Positions 1 through 8,345 of a stretch of 21,095 bases of DNA are shown here, in pieces; within the stretch, counting starts at the first letter, position 1, and every line of letters starts with the position of its first letter. Source of the DNA: an uncultured Streptococcus sp. (lineage in GTDB: Bacteria > Bacillota > Bacilli > Lactobacillales > Streptococcaceae); assembly GCA_934216185.1 (NCBI GenBank), contig CAKQBM010000012.1, positions 1-21,095 of the forward strand, written 5' to 3'. Position numbers and translations under genes: made by a program. A model generated the notes under the pieces. It was not told the DNA's origin, ran no database searches, and worked only from the letters and a program-made list of their open reading frames with translations.

Positions 1-413
1 TGGGCTGGAAAATTATTGAGACGATGAGCCAGACCTACATCTGTCAAAACCTGCCCAGGATTCAAGGCATCTGTCACGATTTCTGAAGCCAACTCCACAT
101 TTTCCTTAGCGGTTAGATTGGAAACTAGATTATAAAACTGAAAAACAAAACCGACATCATTGCGGCGGTAATTGGTTCGCTGGTAAGAACTATAGTCTGC
201 AATATTAACACCATCAATCCAGATTTGCCCCTCGTCGTTGGTATCCATCCCTCCAAGGAGGTTAAGAACCGTTGACTTGCCTGCTCCAGACGCACCTAAA
301 ATGATGACCAATTCCCCCTTTTCAATCTCAAAATTCACATCACGATTGGCCATAATCTCCGTGTCTCCAACCTGATAACGCTTGTAACAGTGTCTCATCT
401 CAATATAAGCCAT
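1..413 (-). CDS. ABC transporter ATP-binding protein (partial, N-terminal part)
   Basis: The minus strand from ATG at 411-413 reads an open frame to the window edge, giving about 137 N-terminal residues. The Walker A motif GASGAGKST is at about residues 40-48 and the Q-loop VFQFYNL at about 90-96. These place it among the nucleotide-binding subunits of the MacB/LolD/FtsE-like class, which energise permeases that expel or extract peptides, lipids or drugs. The signature and Walker B motifs would lie outside the window. The partner permease is probably the next gene on the minus strand, also outside, so the substrate cannot be inferred. The SD is weak and purine-rich (GAAAGAGAAA). A TATAAT box at 445-450 and a terminator at 481-519 show that it starts a transcription unit separate from gpmA. 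Confidence 0.88.
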   Translation of the reverse strand, partial: MAYIEMRHCYKRYQVGDTEIMANRDVNFEIEKGELVIILGASGAGKSTVLNLLGGMDTNDEGQIWIDGVNIADYSSYQRTNYRRNDVGFVFQFYNLVSNLTAKENVELASEIVTDALNPGQVLTDVGLAHRLNNFPA

Positions 414-444
414 ATCATTTTCTCTTTCTTTCGTATTTACTATC

Positions 445-450
445 ATTATA
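445..450 (-). promoter_or_regulatory. -10 element of the ABC-transporter unit
   Basis: The minus strand shows a perfect TATAAT 31 nt upstream of the ABC gene ATG, between the gpmA terminator and the gene. No convincing -35 hexamer lies 16-18 nt further upstream. Confidence 0.5.
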
Positions 451-480
451 TCGCTTTTTCGAAGAGTTGGATACTAGAAT

Positions 481-519
481 AAAAAGAAAAACCTAGGTAT
501 TCCTAGGCTTTCTTTTTAC
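481..519 (-). terminator. Intrinsic terminator after gpmA
   Basis: The inverted repeat CCTAGG-TATT-CCTAGG is flanked by AAAAAGAAA and TTTCTTTTT arms, giving a long stem with T-rich tails on both strands. It sits 3 nt beyond the gpmA stop codon and separates gpmA from the ABC gene. Confidence 0.85.
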
Positions 520-522
520 AAA

Positions 523-1215
523 TTATTTTCCAAGGTAGTATTCAGAAACTACGTTCAATTTTTCGTCGAATTCGAATACCAACGGTGGGAAGTTAGGGAT
601 TTCCACGTCCATGATTTCGTCATCTGACAAACCTTTGATGTGTTTTACAAGGGCACGGATTGAGTTACCGTGAGCTCCTACGAATACGTTTTTACCATCT
701 TTAAGAGCTGGAGCGATTTTATCTTCCCAGAATGGAAGGGCACGTTCCAAAGTCACTTTCAAGTTTTCAGCATCTGGAATAACTGAATCGTCAAGTGAAG
801 CGTAACGACGGTCAGTATGAGCTGAATGCGCATCATCACGATCCATGTTTGGAGGCAATACATCGTATGAACGACGCCAGATGTGAACTTGCTCATCACC
901 AAATTGTTTAGCAGCTTCAGCTTTGTTTTTACCAGTTAAACCACCGTAGTGACGTTCGTTCAAGCGCCATGATTTTTCAACTGGAACCCACAATTGGTCA
1001 GAAGCTTCAAGAGCCAAGTTAGTTGTTTTGATAGCACGTTTCAATACTGAAGTGTAAGCTTGATCAAATTCGATACCAGCTTCTTTGATCAATTTACCAG
1101 CGTCAATCGCTTGTTGTGTACCTTTTTCAGACAAATCAACATCAGCCCAACCAGTGAAAAGGTTAGCTTTGTTCCATTCAGACTCACCGTGGCGAGCAAA
1201 AACCAATTTTACCAT
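523..1215 (-). CDS. gpmA: 2,3-bisphosphoglycerate-dependent phosphoglycerate mutase
   Basis: Cytoplasmic glycolytic enzyme interconverting 3- and 2-phosphoglycerate through a phosphohistidine intermediate. The 230-residue length is normal for bacterial dPGM. The RHGESEWN motif at residues 8-15 supplies the phospho-accepting His9, LNERHYGGL at 85-93 supplies the catalytic Glu87, and AHGNS at 181-185 supplies the second catalytic His182. A good SD (AAAGGAG) lies 10 nt before the ATG. It is monocistronic: its own leader contains a small hairpin at 1241-1255, and a strong terminator follows the stop codon. It is unrelated in function to its neighbours. Confidence 0.97.
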   Translation of the reverse strand: MVKLVFARHGESEWNKANLFTGWADVDLSEKGTQQAIDAGKLIKEAGIEFDQAYTSVLKRAIKTTNLALEASDQLWVPVEKSWRLNERHYGGLTGKNKAEAAKQFGDEQVHIWRRSYDVLPPNMDRDDAHSAHTDRRYASLDDSVIPDAENLKVTLERALPFWEDKIAPALKDGKNVFVGAHGNSIRALVKHIKGLSDDEIMDVEIPNFPPLVFEFDEKLNVVSEYYLGK

Positions 1216-1240
1216 TAGATGGATTCTCCTTTAAATTTTC

Positions 1241-1255
1241 CGAGGTTTCCCCTCG
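1241..1255 (-). other. Small hairpin in the gpmA leader
   Basis: The minus strand reads CGAGG-GGAAA-CCTCG, a 5-bp GC-rich stem with a purine loop, ending about 10 nt upstream of the gpmA SD. It may stabilise the mRNA 5' end; no ligand class is recognised. Possible -10 boxes (TAAAAT or TAGAAT) lie just upstream, but no -35/-10 pair with good spacing is clear. Confidence 0.35.
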
Positions 1256-1378
1256 TTTATCTATTCTATTTTACACAATTTTTCACAAAAAAGCTAGTCA
1301 AAACCCAAAAGGAAAGGACTGTTTGGCAATCACATTATTTTTGGTAGTTTCTATTCCATCTTCATTATTTAATTCTCT

Positions 1379-1411
1379 AAAAAACACCCCAATTTCTAAC
1401 ATTTGGGGTGT
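1379..1411 (-). terminator. Intrinsic terminator after the lipoprotein gene
   Basis: On the minus strand a 9-bp perfect stem (ACACCCCAA / TTGGGGTGT, 10-nt loop) is followed by a run of T. It lies 45 nt past the lipoprotein stop codon and ends the two-gene unit. The rest of 1216-1456 shows only the gpmA leader and no gene. Confidence 0.88.
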
Positions 1412-1456
1412 AATTTTACCAATTGTTCTCAGTTACTACAAACAATAATTTCTATC

Positions 1457-1933
1457 TTATTGTAGTTGAGCTGTCAAAGTTTTCAACTGTTTTTGCAAAT
1501 TGTCTCTAAAATCTTTCAATTGTTGAGACAATTTTGATTTATCATCTTCCTTAATCTCAGTTGACCCTAGCAAATCATACAATTTTTTCTGCGCATCGAA
1601 TAATTTTTGGGTTGACTCTTTTAGTTTAGTAAACGACTCATTGTTTTCCATAGCTGTGCCTTTGAAACTTTCCTCAGCTTTAGTAAAATAATCATCAAAA
1701 ATCTTTTTATAAAGATCTATATAATCTGCATAAGTACGTATTGATTCAATCGCATCGTCTGTTACAACCGGTGTATCAAGAGTGATTGTTTCTTTTGAGG
1801 TATTAGATGTTGCTACTGTCTTCTCATCATTACTTGTTGAAGTAGTCTTTGAACTTTGTGCTCCACATGCAACGAGAAGAGAAATAGAGAATAGAGCTAC
1901 TCCAAGACCGATAAACTGTTTTGTTCTTTTCAT
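1457..1933 (-). CDS. Putative lipoprotein of unknown function
   Basis: The 158-residue product starts with a type II signal peptide: MKRTK, a hydrophobic stretch from about residue 7, then lipobox LVAC with the lipidated Cys at 23. It should therefore be anchored on the outer face of the membrane. Residues 24-50 are Ser/Thr-rich linker. Residues 65-158 look strongly helical and charged (repeated Lys, Asp, Glu, Gln), consistent with a coiled-coil or helical bundle. I recognise no enzymatic motif. A good SD (AAAGGTG) lies 7 nt before ATG. It starts 13 nt after the stop codon of the upstream membrane-protein gene and shares its promoter, so the two probably act together at the cell surface. Function is unknown. 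Confidence 0.8.
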   Translation of the reverse strand: MKRTKQFIGLGVALFSISLLVACGAQSSKTTSTSNDEKTVATSNTSKETITLDTPVVTDDAIESIRTYADYIDLYKKIFDDYFTKAEESFKGTAMENNESFTKLKESTQKLFDAQKKLYDLLGSTEIKEDDKSKLSQQLKDFRDNLQKQLKTLTAQLQ

Positions 1934-1946
1934 ACTAAAACACCTT

Positions 1947-2327
1947 TTATTCTTCTGATTTGAATTTCTTCAATGTTGCAAGGAATAGAGATCCTCCAAT
2001 AATAGCAAGAATGCCCCCAACCCATCCTAAGAGTGGAATGAGACTAACTCCTCCAGAAACAATCATTAGTACAGACGGAGCTGCACCTACACGATTATCT
2101 CCTTTATAGTAAACAATGGCAATGATACCTAGAACAAGATTTGCAATCTTCAAGGCATTCAAGAGTAAGGCAACACCTGAAACAGCCCCTGCAGTAGCTC
2201 CTCCATTAAGAGTTGTAGCAGCTGTATTTACCGCTGTTCCCAACAAGACAAAAGGACCAATAAGAAGTAAAATTCCTCCCACAAGACCGACGATACCACT
2301 AATCAAAGCAAGTGTTTTTGATTTCAT
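1947..2327 (-). CDS. Small multi-spanning membrane protein of unknown function
   Basis: The product has 126 residues, almost all hydrophobic and Gly/Ala-rich. Predicted membrane segments lie at about residues 5-33, 55-73 and 84-117, the last possibly two short spans, with a charged C-terminal tail (KKFKSEE). Its composition resembles DUF4064-type small membrane proteins, but I cannot assign a family with certainty. It is the first gene of a two-gene unit with the downstream lipoprotein. The SD AAGGAG is 8 nt from the ATG, and a TGn-TACAAT extended -10 lies upstream. A bacteriocin-immunity or stress-membrane role would be a guess. Confidence 0.78.
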   Translation of the reverse strand: MKSKTLALISGIVGLVGGILLLIGPFVLLGTAVNTAATTLNGGATAGAVSGVALLLNALKIANLVLGIIAIVYYKGDNRVGAAPSVLMIVSGGVSLIPLLGWVGGILAIIGGSLFLATLKKFKSEE

Positions 2328-2360
2328 AATAAAATCTCCTTTTTATTTTTTTCAAATAAG

Positions 2361-2366
2361 ATTGTA
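2361..2366 (-). promoter_or_regulatory. Extended -10 promoter of the membrane protein/lipoprotein unit
   Basis: The minus strand reads TATGA-TACAAT, a TRTGN extension plus -10 hexamer, 34 nt upstream of the ATG. The -35 region is only a run of T. Confidence 0.55.
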
Positions 2367-2412
2367 TCATATTTGCTAAAAAAAAAAAGTATTTTCTGGA
2401 ATTATAAAATAA

Positions 2413-2476
2413 AAATTTGTATAATACGAAATAAAATATCATACTTTTCAGAAATCAAAAGCAACTATACAAATTT
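2413..2476. repeat. 11-bp inverted repeat in the A+T-rich intergenic region
   Basis: AAATTTGTATA at 2413-2423 is the exact reverse complement of TATACAAATTT at 2466-2476, 42 nt apart. There is no T-run in terminator position and no known element is recognised. Confidence 0.4.
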
Positions 2477-2542
2477 ATTGTTGTAAAAATATTACACAAT
2501 TTACCAATCTTATCCCTAATATCAAATTCGTATTTTATCTTA

Positions 2543-2587
2543 CTGCTGTTAGCTTGCTAACTTTCTCTTTGATTTGTGTTAAGTATA
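2543..2587 (-). repeat. boxA-like remnant of a BOX element
   Basis: Read on the minus strand from 2587, the sequence starts TATACT and continues with AAATCAAAGAG, then TTAG-AAGCTA and GCAG. As I remember the pneumococcal boxA consensus, this agrees at about 35 of 45 positions. It contains the near-palindrome GTTAGC-TT-GCTAAC (2548-2561). boxB and boxC are not recognisable downstream, so this looks like a decayed fragment. It shares its TATA end with the RUP. Confidence 0.5.
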
Positions 2588-2690
2588 GTGGATTGAAACT
2601 AAAACAGTACACTACAGTTGCTAAAACATTTCTAAAAATTAATTTGATTTCCCCAATCAATTTGTTCATATCTTATTTCAATCTACTACA
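2584..2690 (+). mobile_element. RUP (repeat unit of pneumococcus), 107-bp non-autonomous element
   Basis: The left end TATAGTGGATTGAAA (2584-2598) and the reverse complement of the right end TGTAGTAGATTGAAA (2676-2690) match at 13 of 15 positions. End-to-end length is exactly 107 bp, the reported size of RUP. RUPs are thought to be mobilised by the IS630-Spn1 transposase and to insert at TA. No coding capacity is present. It lies in the 490-bp gap between the membrane-protein gene and ileS, which otherwise holds no gene. Confidence 0.8.
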
Positions 2691-2708
2691 CAAATTTTCA
2701 AAATAAAT

Positions 2709-2755
2709 AAAAACACATCATATCAGGTGTTCAAAAACGTGATACAATGCGTTTT
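2709..2755 (-). terminator. Probable ileS terminator region (two weak hairpins)
   Basis: Read on minus, two short stem-loops follow ileS. AAAACG/CGTTTT (2734-2755) is followed by T, and AACAC/GTGTT (2712-2731) is followed by TTTATTTATTT. Stems are only 5-6 bp, so either or both may serve as the terminator. Confidence 0.4.
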
Positions 2756-2816
2756 ATAGATTATAAAATTAGTTGTCTTTGCTTCTCAAATTGAGTTTTC
2801 CCTAGACTTCTCAACC

Positions 2817-5609
2817 TTACTTCTCTTCAAATCCTTCTGCGACTGCGTCCGCAAAGTTTTCTTCTACGATGCTTGCACAGTGGTCACAGATGACTGCGTG
2901 GTAGCTGCGTTCTGCTGTTGTTGGGTCAATGCGACGGCAACGGTCACATACTTGGCCTGCAGCGCGTTCAACTGTAAAGGCTACATCTTCGAAGCTAACG
3001 GCAGCTTCTGGAGCTGGTCCTTCTGCGATGGTCAAGTCTGACACGATCAAAAGTTGAGCCACATTGCTGTTCACTGCTTCGAGTAGAGTTTTCACCACTT
3101 CATTTGGGTAAACTGTCAAGTGTGCTTCGAGTGATTTACCGATAACTTTTGCATTACGCGCTTCTTCCAAGGCTTTTTGAGCTTGTCCACGGAAGTCCAT
3201 GAAGGCTGCCCATGTATCCAAGACTTCTTCTTGATTAGCAAAAGTTTCTGCTTCTGGCAATTCTGACAATTGAACAAAGTCTTCAGTTTCAAACTCAAGA
3301 TATGACCAGATTTCTTCCGCAGTGTGAGGAAGGATTGGTGTCAAGAGTTTCGTAATTTTCACAAGAATGTCATAGAAGACAGTCTGCATTTGACGGCGTT
3401 CCAATGATTTGGCACCTTCGATGTAAACAACATCTTTAGCAAAATCAAGGTAGAAGGCTGACAAGTCAACGTTGATGAAGTTCACCAAGGCCTTGTAGAT
3501 TGTCAAGAATTCAAAGTTCGCATAGGCATCACGAATGGTCTTGACAAGCTGGTTAAAGCGAATCGTCATGTACTTATCAACTGAACGAAGCTCATCGTAA
3601 GCGACTGCGTCTTGAGCTGGGTTAAAGTCAGATGTATTGGCAATCAAGAAACGAAGGGTGTTACGAATCTTACGGTAAGTTTCAGAGACTTGGCTCAAGA
3701 TATCCATAGAAATACGCACGTCGTTGCTTGAGTCAACACTTGTTACCCAGAGACGCAAGATTTCAGCACCAAATTGTTTTTCAACATCGCTTGGAGCAAT
3801 AGTATTTCCAAGAGATTTAGACATCTTCTCACCTTTACCGTCAAGGGCAAAACCTTGTGACAAGATTTGTTTGTAAGGTGCTACGCCATGGTTGGCAACA
3901 GATGTAATAAGTGATGAGTTAAACCAACCACGGTATTGGTCAGAACCTTCTAGGTAAAGGTCTGCTGGGTAAGTCAACTCAGGACGGTTTACTACAACTC
4001 CATTCCATGATGAGCCTGAGTCAAACCAAACGTCCATGATGTCTGTTTCTTTCTTGAACTCGCCATTTGGTGAACCTGGGTGGCTAAATCCTTCTGGCAA
4101 GAGATCCTTAGCATCACGTTCCCACCAAATACTTGAACCATGTTCTTCAAAAAGTTGAGCCACATGTTCAATCGTTTCAGCTGTCATGATAGCTGTACCG
4201 TCTTCAGCATAGAAGATAGGAAGCGGAACACCCCAAGCACGTTGACGAGAGATAACCCAGTCGCCACGGTCACGAATCATATTGTAAAGACGGACTTTCC
4301 CCCATTCTGAGTGGAATTTCACTTTTTCAATTTCGTCCAAGATTTCTTGGCGGAATTTAGAAACTGAGGCAAACCATTGTGGCACTGCACGCCAGATGAT
4401 TGGTTTCTTAGTACGCCAGTCAAATGGATATGAGTGAGAGATTTCTTCTTGGGCAAGAAGGAGGTTACCAAGTTTCTCGATAACAGTTGGAACTACCTTT
4501 TCATAGAATTGACCTTCAAACTCAGGACCAGCATTCTTCATCATGATACCACGTTCGTCAACAGTCACTGCGACTTCAAGACCATTAGCAATACCAACAT
4601 TGTAGTCGTCCTCACCAAAACCAGGGGCTGTATGGACAATACCAGTACCAGAGTCAGTTGTAACGTGATCACCAAGGATAACCAATTCATCTACAGCTGT
4701 ATCCCATGGGTGTTCTGTTACGATGTGGTTGAGTTCTTGACCACGGTAAGTTGCCAAAACTTGAACATCAACCCAGCCAAATTTCTCAGACAAGCTAGTC
4801 AATAATTCTGCAGCAACCACAAACTTACGAGTTTCACCAGCAGGTTGAACCAAAACGTAATCAATATCTGCTCCAACTGTCAAACCACGAGAAGCTGTGA
4901 TGGTAAATGGAGTAGTTGTCCAGACAACGATGTAAGTATCTGTATCTAGAACACCTTTGCCATCTTTGACCTTATTGGCATAGTAAAGGGAAGTTGAAAC
5001 CAAGTCATGGTATTCAATCTCCGCTTCAGCAAGGGCAGACTCAGATGACCAAGACCAGTAAACTGGCTTAGCACCACGGTAGATATAACCTTTGTTAGCC
5101 ATCTCTCCAAATACACGGATTTGGGCTGCTTCATAGTCAGGAGTCAAAGTCACATATGGATTTTCCCAATCACCAGAAACACCCAAACGTTTGAAGTCTT
5201 CACGTTGTTTATCTACTTGAGAAAGAGCGTATTCACGGCAAAGTTTCAAGTACTCAACCAAGTCCATTTCTTTGCGTTTAACACCTTGTTTTGCCAAAAC
5301 TTGCTCGATTGGCAGACCATGAGTATCCCAACCTGGGATAAATGGTGCGTAAAAACCTGACATAGACTTAGAACGAATGATGATATCTTTTGAAATCTTG
5401 TTCATAGCATGTCCAACGTGGATATTTCCGTTCGCGTATGGAGGGCCATCATGCAAGGTGAAATGAGGTTTTCCTTGGTTCAATTCTTGACGACGTTGGT
5501 AAAGTTTTGCATCTTCCCATTCCTTTTGCCAAAGAGGCTCTTTGGTAGGAAGTCCTGCACGCATTGGGAAAGCTGTTTTCCCAAGGTTAAGGGTATCTTT
5601 GAGTTTCAT
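2817..5609 (-). CDS. ileS: Isoleucyl-tRNA synthetase
   Basis: Class Ia synthetase charging tRNA-Ile in the cytoplasm, with an editing domain that removes misactivated valine. At 930 residues it has the full bacterial length. The HIGH-type motif HVGH is at 64-67, preceded by [15 protein letters not shown] is at 94-100, the KMSKS loop at exactly 595-599, and a C-terminal zinc site is formed by Cys888, Cys891, Cys908 and Cys911. The anticodon-binding region lies between KMSKS and the zinc site. The SD AAAGGAG is 6 nt from ATG. It is preceded by a T-box leader (5636-5854), so expression should rise when tRNA-Ile is uncharged. Its promoter lies in the end of divIVA. The mupirocin-contact motifs look normal. 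Confidence 0.99.
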   Translation of the reverse strand: MKLKDTLNLGKTAFPMRAGLPTKEPLWQKEWEDAKLYQRRQELNQGKPHFTLHDGPPYANGNIHVGHAMNKISKDIIIRSKSMSGFYAPFIPGWDTHGLPIEQVLAKQGVKRKEMDLVEYLKLCREYALSQVDKQREDFKRLGVSGDWENPYVTLTPDYEAAQIRVFGEMANKGYIYRGAKPVYWSWSSESALAEAEIEYHDLVSTSLYYANKVKDGKGVLDTDTYIVVWTTTPFTITASRGLTVGADIDYVLVQPAGETRKFVVAAELLTSLSEKFGWVDVQVLATYRGQELNHIVTEHPWDTAVDELVILGDHVTTDSGTGIVHTAPGFGEDDYNVGIANGLEVAVTVDERGIMMKNAGPEFEGQFYEKVVPTVIEKLGNLLLAQEEISHSYPFDWRTKKPIIWRAVPQWFASVSKFRQEILDEIEKVKFHSEWGKVRLYNMIRDRGDWVISRQRAWGVPLPIFYAEDGTAIMTAETIEHVAQLFEEHGSSIWWERDAKDLLPEGFSHPGSPNGEFKKETDIMDVWFDSGSSWNGVVVNRPELTYPADLYLEGSDQYRGWFNSSLITSVANHGVAPYKQILSQGFALDGKGEKMSKSLGNTIAPSDVEKQFGAEILRLWVTSVDSSNDVRISMDILSQVSETYRKIRNTLRFLIANTSDFNPAQDAVAYDELRSVDKYMTIRFNQLVKTIRDAYANFEFLTIYKALVNFINVDLSAFYLDFAKDVVYIEGAKSLERRQMQTVFYDILVKITKLLTPILPHTAEEIWSYLEFETEDFVQLSELPEAETFANQEEVLDTWAAFMDFRGQAQKALEEARNAKVIGKSLEAHLTVYPNEVVKTLLEAVNSNVAQLLIVSDLTIAEGPAPEAAVSFEDVAFTVERAAGQVCDRCRRIDPTTAERSYHAVICDHCASIVEENFADAVAEGFEEK

Positions 5610-5635
5610 GGTATCTCCTTTATAAATAATAACAA

Positions 5636-5854
5636 ATTAAAAACCACGACTTCCAAAAAGGACGAAAATCGTGGTACCACCTTTGTTCGGAAAAAGATCT
5701 AGTCTTTCTCCCTCTTTTCCCGTAACGTGGGGAACGTCAAATCTTACTAGCTTCAGACTTGAGTTTTTGAGAGGATAATCTTATCATTAGGGAATGCAGG
5801 ACTCACACCATCTCCTGCTCGCTGGAAATATAAGGATAAGATATTGTTCTCAAA
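5636..5854 (-). promoter_or_regulatory. T-box riboswitch leader of ileS
   Basis: On the minus strand, Stem I is closed by TTTGAGA (5848-5854) with TCTCAAA (5766-5772). The conserved T-box GGTGGTACCACG is at about 5670-5681. A terminator stem ACCACGA (5669-5675) with TCGTGGT (5643-5649) is followed by TTTTTAA. The T-box shares CCACG with the terminator, the usual antiterminator/terminator switch. In the internal loop above the base of Stem I the sequence is ATTATC (5774-5779); the specifier could be ATT or ATC, and both are isoleucine codons, which fits ileS. Uncharged tRNA-Ile should stabilise the antiterminator. Confidence 0.93.
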
Positions 5855-5861
5855 TTATTTC

Positions 5862-6743
5862 TTATAAAATTGTAACAGATTCTTGCGGTGCCGCAAAACC
5901 TGGTTCTGAGTTTACAGCTTCAGTAGCTGGTGTTGGTCCTGAGTAGTGGCTTGGAGCTACTTCTGGTTCTTCATACATTGGACCAACTGGATGAGCTGGT
6001 TCTTCTTCAATTTGAGGACTCACTACAGGAGTTGGTGCTTCCACTTCCTGTTTAGCCTGAGCTTCAAATTCAGCCAATTCTTTATTGGCTGCCTCAATAC
6101 GAGCCTGTAACTCTGTCATTTCTTCTGGAGAAAATTGACGTGTCATATCAATTGGTTCTTCTTCAATTGGAGCTGGAATCGGTTCCCCAAGCACTTCGCT
6201 AACCACTTCTTTAAAGGCTTCATCACTGGTTTGAAGATAAGTAGCTGTTGGACGAAGAATATCTTCCCAATCTGAAGATTCAACAATAGCCAACTGACTC
6301 TCAATTGTGGATTTGAGACGTTGGTGGAAGACACGACTCTTGTTCTTCAATTCTTCGGTTTCAACAGCAACTTTCTTAGCATTGTCTGTTGCTTGACGAA
6401 GAATCTCGTTTGCCTTATATTTAGCTTCTTCCAACAAGCGTTGGGCATCCTGCTCTGCTTGGTGAATGATATTGTTTGAACGTTCATGTGCCGCTTGTTT
6501 CACTCGCTCAGCCGTATCTTGGGCAATCAATACAGACTGGCTCAATGAATCTTTCATCTCATCAAAGTAAGACAAACGTTCTTCCAAGCTCTTAATATGT
6601 AATTCCTTGTCATGATTTGAGCGGACCAAATCTTCGTAATCACGAACTACAATATCTAAAAATTCATCGACTTCTTCTGGATCAAAACCTCTAAATCGAG
6701 TTCCAAAGGTCTTGTCCTTTATTTCTAATGATGTAATTGGCAT
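5862..6743 (-). CDS. divIVA: Cell-division/pole-organising protein DivIVA
   Basis: Peripheral membrane coiled-coil protein that binds curved membrane at septa and poles and coordinates peptidoglycan synthesis and chromosome segregation in streptococci. The product has 293 residues. The N-terminal lipid-binding domain includes F17-R18, the position of the membrane-contact residues in Bacillus DivIVA. Coiled coil runs from about residue 24 to 165. A Glu/Pro/Ala-rich tail follows from about 188, with recurring IEEEP/YEEPE segments and another helix at 205-232. I chose ATG at 6743 because GAGG sits 6 nt upstream; a GTG four codons earlier overlaps the ylmH stop and is unlikely. The tail is longer than the roughly 260-residue pneumococcal protein I recall. 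It is the last gene of the ftsA-to-divIVA run. Confidence 0.95.
   Translation of the reverse strand: MPITSLEIKDKTFGTRFRGFDPEEVDEFLDIVVRDYEDLVRSNHDKELHIKSLEERLSYFDEMKDSLSQSVLIAQDTAERVKQAAHERSNNIIHQAEQDAQRLLEEAKYKANEILRQATDNAKKVAVETEELKNKSRVFHQRLKSTIESQLAIVESSDWEDILRPTATYLQTSDEAFKEVVSEVLGEPIPAPIEEEPIDMTRQFSPEEMTELQARIEAANKELAEFEAQAKQEVEAPTPVVSPQIEEEPAHPVGPMYEEPEVAPSHYSGPTPATEAVNSEPGFAAPQESVTIL
5869..5896 (-). promoter_or_regulatory. Probable ileS promoter inside the 3' end of divIVA
   Basis: The minus strand shows -35 TTGCGG (5891-5896), a 16-nt spacer and -10 TACAAT (5869-5874). Predicted transcription would start about 10 nt upstream of T-box Stem I. The -35 overlaps the perfect inverted repeat TTGCGGTGCCGCAA (5883-5896). 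Confidence 0.6.
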
Positions 6744-6751
6744 TCTATTCC

Positions 6752-7537
6752 TCACTTACTTAATAATAACTGGACGGTTATTTTTTTCTTCTCTTTTTTT
6801 GTTTGTCCCTTATCTTGAAGTAATCTCAAGCGTCCAAATTTTCTCACACTAATCAAGTCTCCAACTTGAACAGTATAATCTGATTTGTCTACCACATGAT
6901 AATTTACTTGGACAAGTTTCTTTTCAATCAACTGGTTTGCTTGATTCCTAGATAGTTTTAAAACATTTGATAAAAGAACATCTAATCGAAAACTAGACAC
7001 ACATAAATCCAGCTCTCGATACTGTTCTAGCTTATCTATTTTCTCGGTGAAAGGACGTTCCTCCAGCGAAACAGGTATACGGCCAATTTTCTTTAATCCA
7101 TCTTGAAAGAGAAGAAGAAACTGCTGATTAATCATAATCTGCGCCCGTTCTTCATCTACTAAGATATCTCCAAAAAGTTTCCGTTCAATCCCTAATTGAT
7201 TGATGACTGTACCTAAAATTTTGGCATGCGTTAAATGTTCAAATTTATTGGAATACACTATTTCCTGGAGAGATATTTCAAAATCTGAAAACTCTGGTTG
7301 GAAATAATCTGGGTATAATAAAACTCGAACATACTCACTCGAGACGAATTCCCCACTACTACTACAAGCAAGACCATAGGTTTTGGCCAAAATCTTTAAT
7401 AGCTTCTCCTGATGAGGATTGATAAAAGGAGTTAAAAAAGGAGCATAGCTATCTTCTACCTTCTTTATCCATTCCATTCCCTTGTCAAGAAAGGGACGAT
7501 CTTCTATGGAGAAATGCTGGTAAATCCCTTTATTCAT
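6752..7537 (-). CDS. ylmH: S4-domain RNA-binding protein YlmH
   Basis: The 261-residue protein has an S4 RNA-binding domain at about 181-236 (SSFRLDVLL, LSRNQANQLI, GDLISVRKFGR) and the N-terminal YlmH domain starting KGIYQHF. Its homologues sit beside divIVA in Firmicutes. The Bacillus protein has been linked to ribosome-associated quality control as well as to the division cluster. A lysine-rich C-terminus (KKEKKK) fits RNA contact. I place the start at ATG 7535-7537, which overlaps the ylmG stop as ATGA and gives translational coupling. A longer frame back to 7603 only runs inside ylmG. The stop codon is 8 nt before the divIVA ATG. Confidence 0.94.
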   Translation of the reverse strand: MNKGIYQHFSIEDRPFLDKGMEWIKKVEDSYAPFLTPFINPHQEKLLKILAKTYGLACSSSGEFVSSEYVRVLLYPDYFQPEFSDFEISLQEIVYSNKFEHLTHAKILGTVINQLGIERKLFGDILVDEERAQIMINQQFLLLFQDGLKKIGRIPVSLEERPFTEKIDKLEQYRELDLCVSSFRLDVLLSNVLKLSRNQANQLIEKKLVQVNYHVVDKSDYTVQVGDLISVRKFGRLRLLQDKGQTKKEKKKITVQLLLSK

Positions 7538-7796
7538 CCTATCATCGCCAGAAAACGGACTAGGTTTTCTCCTAAAAATCGAATCAAAACAACCGCAACC
7601 CAAACAGATAAATCAAGACCTGCTATCTGTAAAGGCAGGCGTTGCAAAGGAGCAAGCACTGGTTTTACCAATGCTACAATCCAACGACCCAAACTTGATT
7701 CGTAGGCGCCTGGAAACCAAGACATGACAGCAAAGGCTACCAAAATCAGGGAGTAAATATCCACTGCATTATAAATCAGACGAATTAAAAAAATCA

Positions 7797-7797
<1 letters not shown>
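7534..7797 (-). CDS. ylmG: YggT-family membrane protein YlmG
   Basis: The 87-residue protein has two membrane helices, at about 1-25 and 62-85. The central loop KPVLAPLQRLPLQIAGLDLS carries the proline-rich signature of the YggT family. Family members affect septum or nucleoid organisation in bacteria and plastids; the exact role is unknown. Its start overlaps the sepF stop by one base (TAATG) and its stop overlaps the ylmH start by four (ATGA), so sepF-ylmG-ylmH should be translationally coupled. Confidence 0.94.

Positions 7798-8345
<548 letters not shown>

Noticed and set aside
2116..2379. Plus-strand open frame opposite the small membrane protein
   Set aside because: No SD or promoter, low-complexity composition, and it is antisense to a gene with good start and stop signals.
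2420..2425. Plus-strand TATAAT as a promoter for a small RNA
   Set aside because: No -35, no TGn extension and no plus-strand gene or terminator follows; such boxes are common in A+T-rich DNA.
2543..2582. C-terminal remnant of a truncated gene on minus
   Set aside because: A short frame ends in a stop here, but the match to boxA explains the sequence better.
6744..6755. GTG start four codons upstream of the divIVA ATG
   Set aside because: It overlaps the ylmH stop, and the GAGG ribosome-binding site lies between it and the conserved MPITSLEIKD start.
7538..7603. 22-codon upstream extension of ylmH
   Set aside because: It runs inside ylmG in another frame; ATG 7535-7537 in the ATGA overlap begins the conserved KGIYQHF region.
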